Source: Prototheca cutis (Eukaryota; Chlorophyta; Trebouxiophyceae; Chlorellales; Chlorellaceae). Taken from it: a DNA stretch of 64,000 nucleotides. The notes below the pieces were generated by a model. The model saw only the letters and a list, made by a program, of their open reading frames with translations, did no database searches and was not told where the DNA came from. The stretch's first letter is position 1; every line of letters starts with the position of its first letter. The stretch spans positions 421,160 to 485,159 of the forward strand of contig BCIH01000013.1 in the NCBI GenBank assembly GCA_002897115.2, written 5' to 3'. Positions 12,324 through 23,843 of the stretch are shown here, piece after piece. The position numbers were made by a program, and so were the translations under genes.

Positions 12324-13414
12324 AGTGCACAACAGTTCGACTTGCTAGTTCACACTCCTGCAGTAGTCCAGTAAGGGGTCTGAGTGGGGTAAACTGCTGG
12401 GCAGAGGGCCCAAGTTTGTGACGAGCGCACGTACGCCGGAAATTCACCTCGATGAAGGCTCCAATTGCCCAAAGAGTGTCGCCCTGTTAGCTTTGGACGA
12501 GTTTGGGTTGCCGAAGTGCGCGCCGATTGTACTGAAGACGGGTCTCGAAGTATTACACAATTGCCCAGGACACATCATCGGCTGCTGCGCGGCTTCACCG
12601 ATTGCCAGCTCCTCGAGAAGCATGGCGGACCCATGGATCATTGCGTTGGGTGCATCGGGTCAATTTCGGAAAGCCACGTTGCACAATGTGATAGCCTCGC
12701 ACAGTTTCCCATATGTTTCTTTCCTGGGAAATGGGCGATGGAAAAAGAGACGTGGCCTATTGGACATGGCAGCAACCATTGTCCCAAGGCCATTTGCCGT
12801 CTGCCTGAACTGCCAAATTTGTGGAAGTGCACGCGTTGTCCCTGTGAATGTCTAATAAAGTAGTCTAGTGTGGTTCAGCACCCCATCTCAAGCAAACTCT
12901 GGGCTTGCCAACAATCACCCGCTGTTGGCCGCCTGCCTCGTTTGAACACGCCAGGTTCATCGATGCTGAAGTCAGATACAGCATCTCCAAGTGCCATGAT
13001 CCATTTTGTGCAAAGATGTCGAGCGCATTAGTATTACACAATCCCGGTTTCTGTGCCCAGCCCAGACCTTTGATGTTGCATGAACCAGCGCCGCTGCCTC
13101 CAGGAACTTTTGACCAAAACCACTGCCTCGTGGACTTCGCCGCCACCCCGTTTAGAAATCGCTTCATAGAACGGGATAGAGGGCCGAATTCCTTGAGGAG
13201 CGACAATCATGGCCAAGATGCTCACTGGACGGGTGTTCCATTCATAAAGGTAAGGGCCCCCTCCCACGCGCGCCAACCACGACTTCAAGACTCGTCCCGG
13301 GCTCATGCATCCCGGGCTCCTGGGGCCCCCGGTCGAGAAGTGTGCCATCCACCCTCCCCTATGAATGAGATAGGGTACAGGGCCCACGCGCTTCCCATGT
13401 AAAATTAACAAATC
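12324..13414. other. Divergent intergenic region of lower GC
   Basis: This 1.1 kb lies between the start codons of SCCPDH (minus) and the zinc transporter (plus), so both promoters should be here. It is clearly less GC-rich than the flanking genes. Open frames of 110 to 165 codons exist (for example 12418-12855 plus and 12865-13206 minus), but none resembles a known family or splices in phase with the neighbours. Confidence 0.55.
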
Positions 13415-15775
13415 ATGGCCGGATCGGATGCAGGCAACGCGTCACAGGGTGGTAACACCCTCGCCGAACATGCAGGCGTGACCGACGACATGACGGCCCC
13501 ACTGCTCCAGGATGGAGTTACAGCAGGTCGGTCCTTGCAATGCAGTCGGTATCCTCACGCCATGTGGAAATTCGTTGTGTTGGATCAAGGCGGGAGCGGA
13601 AGATGAGCCCGCATGACGGTCCGGTGGAATCCGTGCCTAGCTTTTCTCCTTGGAGGGCCATGATCGAGCTTGTGTGCGCCCGGCATGGGGTTCCCACCAT
13701 CGACCCTCTCTCTGTGCTCACGCAGCGATGCAAAGGGAGAGGTCTGTGTGCGTTCTGGCATCTGGAGCGAACGGCAAGCATGGCGCTGTGTACAAAAAGG
13801 TAGGGGGCGGGGAGTTGACTGGCGCGTGACGAGGTGCAAGAGCCCGGTCTGTGCCGTGGTTCTTCTTTCGTGCCTCTGTCTGAGGATCGTTTGATCCAAT
13901 CCATTGCCTGCATGCAGGCATGGCCAAACTTTTTGTTGCCATGCACCGTGCGGTCGACCGGGCGTTCCAACCAGCCCCCTGCAACCTCCACCCACCGCAC
14001 CACACTCCGGCCCCCACAAACACCTCCGTCCAGACCCAGCGGAAGCTTCTGATTGCGCTTGTGATTGCCTTTTTGTTCATGATCGTGGAGGTGGCCGGCG
14101 GCATCTATGCCCACTCCCTGGCCATCATCACCGATGCGGCGCACCTCCTGTCGGACGTGTCTGGCTTTGCCGTGTCGGCCCTCGCAGCAGTCTGGGCTGC
14201 ACGTGTGAGCCATACCAACTTTTCCTACGGGTGCGTTTTTATTTATTTTATTTTTTTTGGGGGGGGGGGTTGTTAGGTACTTGTTCTTTCCAGGCACCAT
14301 GTGGCGTTGCTGAAACCCTGCACCTGCTCGTGACCCCGGCAGGTACCACCGCGTGGAGGTGCTGGGGGCGCTGGCATCCATCCTCACTGTCTGGCTTGTG
14401 ACAGGCATCCTGCTGGTGGAAGCCATCCAGCGCATCATCAACCCAGAGCCCGTCAACGGCAAGAGTGAGTGCCTTTTTTTGTGGGGGGGGCATAGCATAG
14501 ATTTTTGTCTGCATGTGTTTCTTTGCATGTGAGTTTGTTTGCTGGTTTGGGGGGAAATGAGTATGCCAGGGGAGCAGACGACCTACACAGCTGCTGCCGC
14601 CCCTCACTTGATGCATTTTGCAGTCATGTTTTTCCTGGCGGTTACCGGCGTGGCTGTCAACATCCTGCTGCTCCTTGTGCTGGGTGTCCACGACCATGGG
14701 CATGGGCATGACCACGGTGATGATCACGGGCACGGGCACGGGCACGGGCATAGCCATGGGCACGGGCACGGGCCTGGCCGCTGTCACGACCACAACAACA
14801 GTCACGGCCACGAGCACGGCGACGGCCACGAGCATGATCACGAGCATGAGCAAAGTCACGGGGACATTGAGACGGCGGTGGCGGTGCCCGAGGAGGCCGG
14901 CGGTGGCTCGCGTGCGACGTCGCTCAGGTCCAAGGGCAATATCAACCTCATGGGTGCCATCATCCACGTCATCGGCGACCTCGTGCAGAGCATCGGTGTC
15001 GCCGTGGCGGGCGCGCTCATCTGGTGGAAGCAGGTGGGGGATAGTGATGATGATGATGATGCAGGAGCCCACCGTGGCTGTTTTTTCATGTGTGCCAACC
15101 CGTCGCCCCTTCCACCCGCTCCAACACGCCCTTCCACCCCACAATCAACCAAGCAGGACGACCCGCGGTGGGCACTGGCAGATCCCATCTGCACCTTTTT
15201 GTTTGCGGGGCTGGTGCTTTGGACCACGCGCCGTGTGCTGAGCGACATTGCCGACGTGCTGATGGAGCGTGTGCCCCGGGGCCTCAACATCCGCGACATC
15301 GAGGACGACATGCTGGAGGTGCGATTTTTCTTGGGTCTGTGAATGGGTGGGCGTCGGCGCTGGTGGTCGGTGTCGGTTGTTGAAATGGGCCGGAGCGTGG
15401 ACGAGTCAAACCCATGGACGCATGGCTCATGGCCAGAGCGGCAGCTCTAGCAGGGGTCTGGCACCAGTCCTGGGCAGCTGTCCAGTGCAAACCGTGTTCC
15501 CAAAGTGGAAACTGGGAAGGTCGACCCTCGGGACCCCCCCCCAGATTCCTAACCCCAACCATCCTTGCCCACATGAATCGCTGCAGATTCCCGGAGTAAC
15601 CAACATCACGGACCTGCACGTGTGGTCGCTGACGCCCGGCATCCCGCTGCTCTGCGCGCACATCCACATCACCGAGGACGTCGACGCCTCACGCGTGCTC
15701 TACCTGGCCACAGGCTATGTCCGACGACTGGGCATCGAGCATTCCACGCTGCAGCTCACCATGGACAAGCAGTGA
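13415..15775 (+). CDS. Cation diffusion facilitator zinc transporter (ZnT/MTP1-like)
   Basis: It exports Zn2+ from cytosol into a vacuole-like compartment in exchange for protons. Seven exons join in phase: 13415-13526, 13726-13799, 14034-14230, 14343-14464, 14624-15033, 15157-15318, 15587-15775, giving 421 residues. Transmembrane helix 2 carries HSLAIITDAAHLLSD and helix 5 HVIGDLVQS, the paired H-x3-D sites that favour zinc. Between helices 4 and 5 is a loop of about 65 residues very rich in His-Gly and His-Asp pairs (14685-14860), the regulatory zinc-sensing loop of MTP1/ZnT proteins. The C-terminal cytosolic domain begins DIEDDMLEIPGVTNITDLHVWSL. The N-terminus (MAGSDAGNASQ ... TAPLLQDG) is a typical soluble leader. 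The second exon was chosen by phase; it supplies GANGKHGAVYKK before the first helix. Confidence 0.93.
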
Positions 15776-16471
15776 GCGGCGCTGCGGGAGCTGGCGCCTT
15801 GCGCTGTGTCGTCGCACACCGTGGCACGTTTGGACCCTGCTCAGCGCGATGTTTTCACTGGCAGACGAAGGCACACAACTACCACCCTCCGTCGCCTTGC
15901 TTGTGCGTTGACCTCTGGGCTTTGGAGCTCTCGAGGCCACGGCTTGTTCTGTGGTGCCTGCTAGGAACATTGCTGCCTGCTGCTCGTGCACATGTGAGGG
16001 GGGGCCCTGCCAGCNCCCATTGCTTTATCTTTTCGACATGGTGGCAATGTATCATACAATGGAAGACGCAGGATTCTGAAAGGCCTTTTGCCATAGGTAC
16101 ATGAGTCGGTGGGGCGGGCGCTGAGGTGTTTACGTTTGCCAAGTCTCAGCCATGGCGTCCTGGTGAACCAGATCACCCGCATTCCCCAGCCCAGGCTGTG
16201 TCGACACTGCTGGCAATAATCGAAGAAGCATTTCTAATGCCCGTTTCCTGCCCGATCATGACCTTCCGGCCAGGGAATCGTGCAGCCAGATCAAGACATA
16301 GGTGATTTCCCTTTCCGACATGGGGGTTGGCTCCACGTGCTAACAAACATCATGAGGCCCAGAGGTTCCTCGAACCAGAGCCATGAATTTCGTATACTCA
16401 AGAGTCTGCACAGGCGGATCAGATTAAATAGCAGGCATTTGCTAGTGCGAGACCTTCGGCAGCGCTCCACA
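15776..16471. other. Intergenic region between zinc transporter and coiled-coil gene
   Basis: No gene is supported. It must hold the zinc transporter 3' UTR and the promoter of the next plus-strand gene. A single n is present at 16015. Confidence 0.6.
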
Positions 16472-19400
16472 ATGACGGAAGGACTGATGGATGCCTTGCC
16501 CAGCACCGACGCGCTGAAATCCAGTACAGGCAAGTACCCCAGTGGGAACACAGCATGAACAGCCGCGCGGAAGTCTCGGCTCACCATGTAATGGTATGTT
16601 TGACGCAGATCTGCTCATCGCTGAGCATGCCAAGGCTGAAGCGAGAGCGGAGGCAGCGGAGCGCAGGCTGGCGGAGCTCGGAGCCTGCCTCGACAGGATT
16701 CAGCACGCGTACGTCGAGCAGGCGAAACGCAACGAGAAGNTGGCATCCACCATCCGCAATGGTACCACAATGGTGTCTAGAGTTATTACTGATAGCACCA
16801 TGCCGCAGGAAGCCTTTGTGGGCCCCATCATGATCCGAATGCCGGCAGCACTAAAACGCCGACAATTGTTCCCTCGCCAACACTCATCGATTGTGCACTG
16901 CAGATCGCAAAACTCTTTCCGAACTCGTGGAGGCAGTGCAAAGTTCCAACAATGCTCACAGCACGCTGTCAACGAAGCATGACGAGCTCCACCTGCATAT
17001 CAAGGATGGTGAGGCAGCATTCCCCGCCCGAGGAGCCGGTATTTTGGATAAGTAGTGGATCGCTATCGATGACCGCACTATGATGCACGGACTAAACAGT
17101 CAGGATCCCTTGCCGCGCCATTGCAGTTGAGAATGCGAGACTCAGCTTGGAGGCTTCCCTTAAGGAGAAGATGCAGCATGTGCAGGTCTGTGTTCAGCAC
17201 CAGGTTCTGCGCTGCTCTGGAGATCTCGGCAAATCTGTGCACATCAGCTGAGCGGGAGCTGCTTCCATTCCGATGTGCAGGAAATAACAGAAAAAGGCCA
17301 CCGACTGGCGAACTTACTTGAGCGCTCGGCTAGCGAACTCATAAATGGTTGGTGAAGATGGCTTGTGACCTAAACCATTGGGATAGTCAGCCGTCCCTCT
17401 GATCCACAGCCTAAACAACACTCATCGTGCAGAGAAAACTGTCAATGAAGACCTACATCGTAAATTGCAAACACTGGGAGCTAGTCTGGCGGATGCAAAA
17501 TCCATTGAAACTGAGCTGGTACGTGTGAGCATTGCTAGGGCTTGGCACATTGCAACGTATGCTCGCCTCCCCTTCACAACCAATGGGTACACTCTTTCTG
17601 GCCTCCTCATCTCAGATGGGACATCTCAAGACGGCTCGAGAGGATGTTGAAAGCACTGCGTCCAAGCTCGACACTGCACAGACTGAGAATGAGCGGCTCA
17701 CAACTGCACTGGAGAAGAGCAGAGCTGATCTGGCCACTCTGCAGGAAGAGCATGCCGCGGCCTTTCACCAAGCAGGAGCCCAAATCGAAGACTTGAAGCA
17801 AAGGCTCAAAATATCGGAGACTGAATACAACTCCGCATCTGCCCGTGTCCAGGAGCTTGAAGGTTTGCTCCACCAAACCGAGCTCGAAAAGGTGTGCGTG
17901 TGTGCGCGTGCGACCAAACATGTGAGGAACAAACATGTGCACCTGGGCGCAGCTGGCACAGTCATCGCAACGAGCCCATTCACCATGCAATCTGCAGGAG
18001 TCTCTGCTGAGGGACCTGGACAAATGCATGCTTGAGATAAATGAGCTCAAGAGCACCCTGGATGGGAGCATGAAACATGCCAATTTCATGAAGGTGAGCT
18101 GTGTATTGGGTGGTAGGCAACTGGAGCAGCTCTACCTTGGAATTTTGTGGCAGTTCTGTGCCAATGGCCACTCCCCCTGTCATTCACCCATGCTATGCAG
18201 GATGAGCTGAACAAGCGGGACAAGAAGCATGAGGCTGAGGTGCAGGCAATGGCCGACTCCTGTGCGAGAACAAACAATGCCAAGAACCAACTGGAGGCAA
18301 AGCTGCAGAGTGCACAGTCGATGATTGAGCTGCACGAGAGCCTCATCAAGAGGCTCCAAGAGCAAAAGGTGGGAATGCCTGTCGATGTTGGATGCGTGGT
18401 GCCACACGCATGCTCTGGAATCAAGAAGAAATGTGATCCATGGAGGAGTGCATGCCGCTGCCCCTTTTCCTCTGTTCAAGAACATGACAGAGCAGTGTCT
18501 CAGTCACTCCAGTCACCTCCGCGACCTCGCAGGCTGCCTTGCTGAAATCCGAGGAGCGCAAGGAGCTCGACCTGCTCGCCTGTCACAAGCGTTTGGCCGT
18601 CTTGTTGGCGCAAACAGAAGCGCAGCAGGTGCGCTTGGGTTTGAGTGCCGCGATCGACGCACCAAATTTACGCAGAGCAGGGCTGCGTATGTTTCAGATG
18701 GATGTTGCTGTCCACCACTCTTTACATTGGCTGGGGATGCATTCGAGTTGTGCACATTGTGTGTGTTCTTGTCGCCGTTGCCACAGGAGCTTGCGAACAT
18801 GGAGCATGCCTTGCTGGAGAGGAAGCACTCCTCGGCGCTGCGGCATGCCGAGGAGCATGGCCAGCATGGCCTGGCCCAGGCAGCTATGACGTACAAGGCC
18901 CGGGAGGATGCCATCATCCTTCGCACAGCCAAGGTATGAGTGAGGAATGCTTCCCATATCATGAGCACAGATCGTGCGCACCTCTCAGCAGGCCCAGCGC
19001 CAGACCTGATCCTTGCATGCCTCGACTCTGTTCCGTTTCCGAGCATCTCCTGCAAATGCTCATCCCCTCGCAGAATCTGGATGAGCTCCGGGCTGCGCAC
19101 ACGGCACAGGTGGTCCGACTGAAGGAGCAGCACGAGCTTGAGCTCCAGCAGGCACAGCAGGGAGGAGCAGGTCATTGTCAGGTAAGACGTGATGGGTGCA
19201 TGCAGGATGGGAGGAGCCCGTGAGTTCTTCCTCCGACAGATGCCTTGCTCGATGAGCAATCTCTTGTTCTCCACCACATGCTTGATGATGGCGGTCTACA
19301 GTGTCCCAGCGGATCTCAGACTGCTCCTGCAATGCATGCTTTTTTCAGTGATGCTGCGCACATGTTTGCATTCTTCAGATCTGCACCCCTGTCCCTGCAG

Positions 19401-21337
19401 GAACTCCAAGATGCCCGCCGCATTGCTTCTGAAGAGCAACAAGCAAAGGTACTAGTGGCTGGAATGAAACCTGCCAGGAACTGTGACAGCCTGTCAGTAG
19501 TCGCTAGGAGTGTCATCATCTTCCCAGGGACAGACTGGTTCTTCTGGGGAGGCATCAATGCAGCATGGGCTTCTCCGCAATGCACGGTGTTCACAAATGG
19601 CATGCGCCTTGCTGAGCGCCACAGGCAGAACTGGAGGGCAAGCTGAAAGGAGAGCTCGTGGACAAGCTGAACATGCAAATGAAGCTGGACAAGCTGGACA
19701 AGGCGGTCAAGGAGAAAGATCGGAAGCTGCAGGTGAGGCGTGGCCTTGCTCATTTGGGCTGGACGACATCGAGTGACCTTGGAGTTTATGCTCCAATGGA
19801 AGTGCATCATTGACGATTGTATGCTTGTGAGAACGATGTCATCACGATGTCTACATGATCGAGGGAGTGTCGTCTCCACGTGGAAGCAATGTTTAGTGGT
19901 ATGTCTGGATTCAAGCATGGCCCCCCGCCAAACAACCCCCAACCTCCTCTCCGACCCCCCCGCTTTCTGGGCGCCATCGCAGGAGGCAAAGCTCGCTGTC
20001 AGTGCTCTGCAGCAACAGCTGGATGCCATGCAAAGCCGTCGTGTGCAGCAGCCCACATCCAATCCAGCAGCCATTGCAGTTGGGCTGGCTGGGCCGACTG
20101 GCGGCTCTGGTCTGGCCATGCCGGCAGGACCAGCTCCACAGCCCACCAGCGCCTACCCCGCATATGGCCGGCAACCAGCCTTTGCAGTTCCATCCGGTAC
20201 GATGAGCAGNGGGTGATATTGGAGAACTGGGAAATGTTGGTGGGGGAGATGGCTGGAGCCTTGCAGCCAGGTGTGAATGCGAATGTGGCACCCGTGCATT
20301 GGCATGTGTTTGTGGCTGGTGCTCCGTGTTGGGGAAAGCCCATGGGCACAGCCAGCGAGGGATCGCCAATGGCCGCCACACCCCCGCATCCTTGCAGGCC
20401 ACAAGTTCCTGGACCTTGACGAAAGCACCTCTGATGACGACATCCAGGTTGTCGACGAGACAGCAGGCCTTTCTCAGCTGGATTACCGTGGGCGCGCCTC
20501 TGGTGCTGTGGGCCAGTCCCAGCGGGACAACAGAAAGAGTGGCGGCTCATCGGTGACGAAGGTTGTCGTTCATGGAAGGGTGTTCATACGTTGTGCAGGG
20601 ATCNGGGTGACTGGGGGATTCTGTGTGCTTTTCGTAGGTGAGTGCGTGTGCATTTTTGTTGGACATGCTGTGCACGTACATGGCCGGGATGATCGCACCT
20701 TGCTGAAGCGGCGAGCAGCCTGCCCTGCCCCACCAACCCGCATTGAGACAGGGGGGAGATGCCGTGCCATCCGCTGGCCTGGCCCGCCGCCAGAAAAGGA
20801 AGCCACAGGCCCGTGGTGCGGAAGCTCAGGAGGGCACCTCCCGCAAGGTACGGTGGGGCGCTGGCCATCGTTGAGCACAACGGGCCGGCCAACCCCTGTC
20901 CAGCCAGTGTGTCATTCCCCGCGTCACTGTCTTTCCATTGCAGGTTATAAAGTCCAGGCACAGCAAGTCTGGTGGTGGTAGCAGTCTGCTGCGGCGCATG
21001 CAGACGAATGACTCGTCTGTGGAAGTGGGAAGCAAGTCGCGGCCTACCACGTCTCATTTGGGAGCCGGTAGGCCCGCTCGAGGCGGCGCGGGAGTGGAGC
21101 TGGCGCGCTCCAAGCACCTGTCCGCGAGCGTCCTCCAGCTGTGAGTTTGGTGCATGGTCTCGGTGTGGGAGCTGGCACAAAGTCTGTGGATGGGATCGGG
21201 GCACGCAATGCAACAAGTGTCTGGGCTTTTCCCCCAGGCCCTCGTTCCCTCCATCCAGACGGATGACGGGCAACCAGACGTCTGTTCAGTGGGTCACGGA
21301 GCCTCGTGTGCATGCGCAGAGGAGTGTGTCTCAGTGA
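16472..21337 (+). CDS. Long coiled-coil protein with acidic patch and basic C-terminal tail, family unknown
   Basis: Nineteen exons join in phase to 781 residues: 16472-16529, 16609-16761, 16904-17008, 17127-17185, 17281-17347, 17433-17518, 17616-17891, 17998-18093, 18201-18368, 18533-18628, 18787-18933, 19074-19181, 19401-19448, 19625-19732, 19983-20196, 20398-20561, 20752-20847, 20944-21140, 21238-21337. Residues about 20 to 540 are almost continuous heptad-type coiled coil (LLIAEHAKAEARAEAAERRL, TALEKSRADLATLQEEH). Then come a Pro/Ala linker, an acidic LDLDESTSDDDIQVVDE patch, and Lys/Arg/Ser-rich segments (RRQKRKPQAR, KSRHSKS) that could be nuclear localisation signals. The first intron appears to use a GC donor (AG|GCAAGT at 16530). 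A central coiled coil with a basic tail recalls synaptonemal transverse-filament proteins, but the same layout occurs in many structural proteins, so no function is claimed. Confidence 0.7.
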
Positions 21338-22168
21338 GGGCCAGTGCGTGGCACGTGGGGCCCAAGCGCCAATGCGCCACGCGCACGTCGTTTTTCAATC
21401 TGGGCATCCGGCATCTGGAATGGGCCCTCCGAGATGGCCGGGCTTGCATGCATGCCAGAGGGGTCTTTGCACACCACGCATGCACTGCAGCTGCAGTCCA
21501 CCACCTGCCGCAATACGCGCTGTGCTGTCCCGTGCATGGGGCTGGTGGCCTGGGAAGCAGTAACAAGTGCATGAAGGGATCACGGTGCAAGGGTGTGGCA
21601 TTGCCAACCGGTTGAACAGAACGAAGGTACTGGAGATCCCGGAGCTCGGCGTTGCCATTTCAACGTAGCCAGGATCTTGCTCTACGATACCGCGCAGATT
21701 TGGAAGTCTAGCCAATCTTGGGCGGAGCTAACGTGGAGCTGAACAGGGGCATCTGAACAGGGGCATCTGAACAGGGCTCATCTGAACAGACTGAGGTTGC
21801 CACTGGAGGGGATGTGCCGGCCGGCAGGGGCTGGTCACCAACCTCGGGATACGATCGTTGATTCTGTGGATCGCCCACATTGGTTCGACTTTGCCAGTGG
21901 CCACGTCGAAAAGAGAGCACGCTCTCACGACTGCTGTTAGCACATTTGAATTCTAGGGCAGTAACATAGAGGCTGGTGCGGTGCGAGCTGGCAGGCGACA
22001 CANCTGACTAACAAAAAGGGCCTGCTGCTCCACGGATTCCAAGGACTGGGCTTCGCATCCCGGCCCTTGCGCACATCCACCCCCACCCTGTCCGTGAGAA
22101 TCGCAGTCGCAGCGTATCATGGTCCATCCTGGTTGCTGAAGGTAGCAGCTCGCGGGAACGGAGTCCGC
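21338..22168. other. Intergenic region with a short minisatellite
   Basis: No coding signal is convincing between the coiled-coil gene and the helicase. It contains the tandem repeat at 21741-21789 and one n at 22002. The helicase promoter should lie in the right part. Confidence 0.55.
21741..21789. repeat. 14-bp tandem repeat, about 3.4 copies
   Basis: The unit gaacaggggcatct occurs at 21741-21754 and 21755-21768. It is followed by a 15-base variant with an inserted base (21769-21783) and a partial fourth copy to 21789. Confidence 0.9.
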
Positions 22169-23782
22169 ATGGCCGGCCGTGATGGTGGCCGCCGGCCCGG
22201 CCGGGGAGGCCGGGGTGATGGGCCCAGAGGAGGGCCCGGCAGGGGCAGGGCCGGGCGCATCAATCCCGGCACACGCCCGGTGTCGGAGTCTGACCGCATC
22301 AGCATTGCAGATCAGCTGGAGGCCTTCCAGAGGAGCGATGCAACAGGTGGGAGGTTGGAGGGGTGGTTGGAGGGACGGCGCCACTGGTGATGATCTTGGT
22401 GACGCTGGCGTTTTCGTGGTGCACTCTGCTTTGGCATCCACATGAGGGACTGGTACCGGTCAGTTATGTGCATGGCAGTCTCCCTACCACACTCCGTTTG
22501 GCCAGAACTTTCGTGCTGCCCACGCAGAGTACGCATTCCCACCCGGGCTGTCCAACCACGACCGGGCGGTGGTGCACGCTGAGTGCAAAAAGTATGGCTT
22601 CCGCAGCAAATCCTATGGGTGAGTGCAGTGCGGGTTGGAGCAGGTGGCTGCGTCCTCTCGGAGAATGGCTGCGTACGCGGGACGGCCTGCATGTGGTTGT
22701 CGTGAGGCGGTCGCCAGCAGGTGAAAGGCTTGGCCGCTTCATAAGCAACTACCCAATGGTACACTGCAGCAAGGGCGATACGCGGGCGGTGACAGTGTTC
22801 AAGCACCACAAGCGGTCGGTGCAGCACGAGGTGCCACTCCCCGTGGCGTTGAACGGCGCAACGGCGCACGTGCTCCGGGGCTATGTGCGCACGCACCCCG
22901 ACGAGGGCGGTGAGGCTGGGGCCATGGCTGCCGCAAGAGCACGGCCATTGCGCAAGTCTCGGCTGCTGTCTTCCCGATCTTCGGCGATGAGCGCTGAGGA
23001 GGTTGCCACGCGGCACGTGGCATGGCAGGCGGCTGCGGCCGAGGGCCAGGGCGCGGCGATGCAGAAAGCCAGGCGGAAACTGCCCATGGCAGCGCACCGT
23101 GACGAGCTGCTGGAAGCCATCGCGGCCCACCAAGTGGTGCTGGTGAGTGGCGAGACGGGGTGCGGCAAGACGACGCAGGTGCCGCAGTACCTGCTCGAGT
23201 CCAGCTGGGCCACGGGGCGCGGGTGCCACATCCTGTGCACGCAGCCACGGCGGCTGTCGGCTATGGCCTGCGCAGAGCGCGTGGCAGCGGAGCGCGGCGA
23301 GAGCGTTGGTGGATCCGTGGGCTACAACATCCGCCTGAAATCCAGCTACACCAAGGACACCAGTCTTGTGTTTATGACCAACGGCGTCCTGCTGCGCATG
23401 CTGTCGGCGGGGCCCTCAGCCCTGCGCCACGTCACGCACCTGGTGAGTCGGCGATGTGTGTGTGTGTATGTTTTTTTTTGTGGGGGGGGGGGGGGTTGTA
23501 ATGGACCCTGGCAAACGTGCTCCTTGCACTGCTGGGTTGGGGGTGCAAGTACGACTTTGCCTTGTTTCCAGGCCGCCTCGCTCATTCCCCCCTTTCCAAA
23601 TGAAACAACGCAGATCATGGATGAGATCCATGAGCGAGATCGGTTTGCAGACTTTGCGCTGATTCTGGTGAGGGACGTGCTCAAGGCCCTGCCGCACCTC
23701 CGCCTCATCCTCATGTCCGCCACGCTCCACGCTGACAGCTTTTCATGTAAGTTGTGATTATGCGATGTGCGTGCGTGCGTGC

Positions 23783-23843
<61 letters not shown>

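Noticed and set aside
12418..13402. Possible small genes in the divergent region
   Set aside because: No resemblance, no splice partner in phase, and both strands are equally open.
16472..21337. Calling the coiled-coil gene ZYP1/SYCP1
   Set aside because: Only the overall layout fits; coiled-coil resemblance alone is not evidence of homology.
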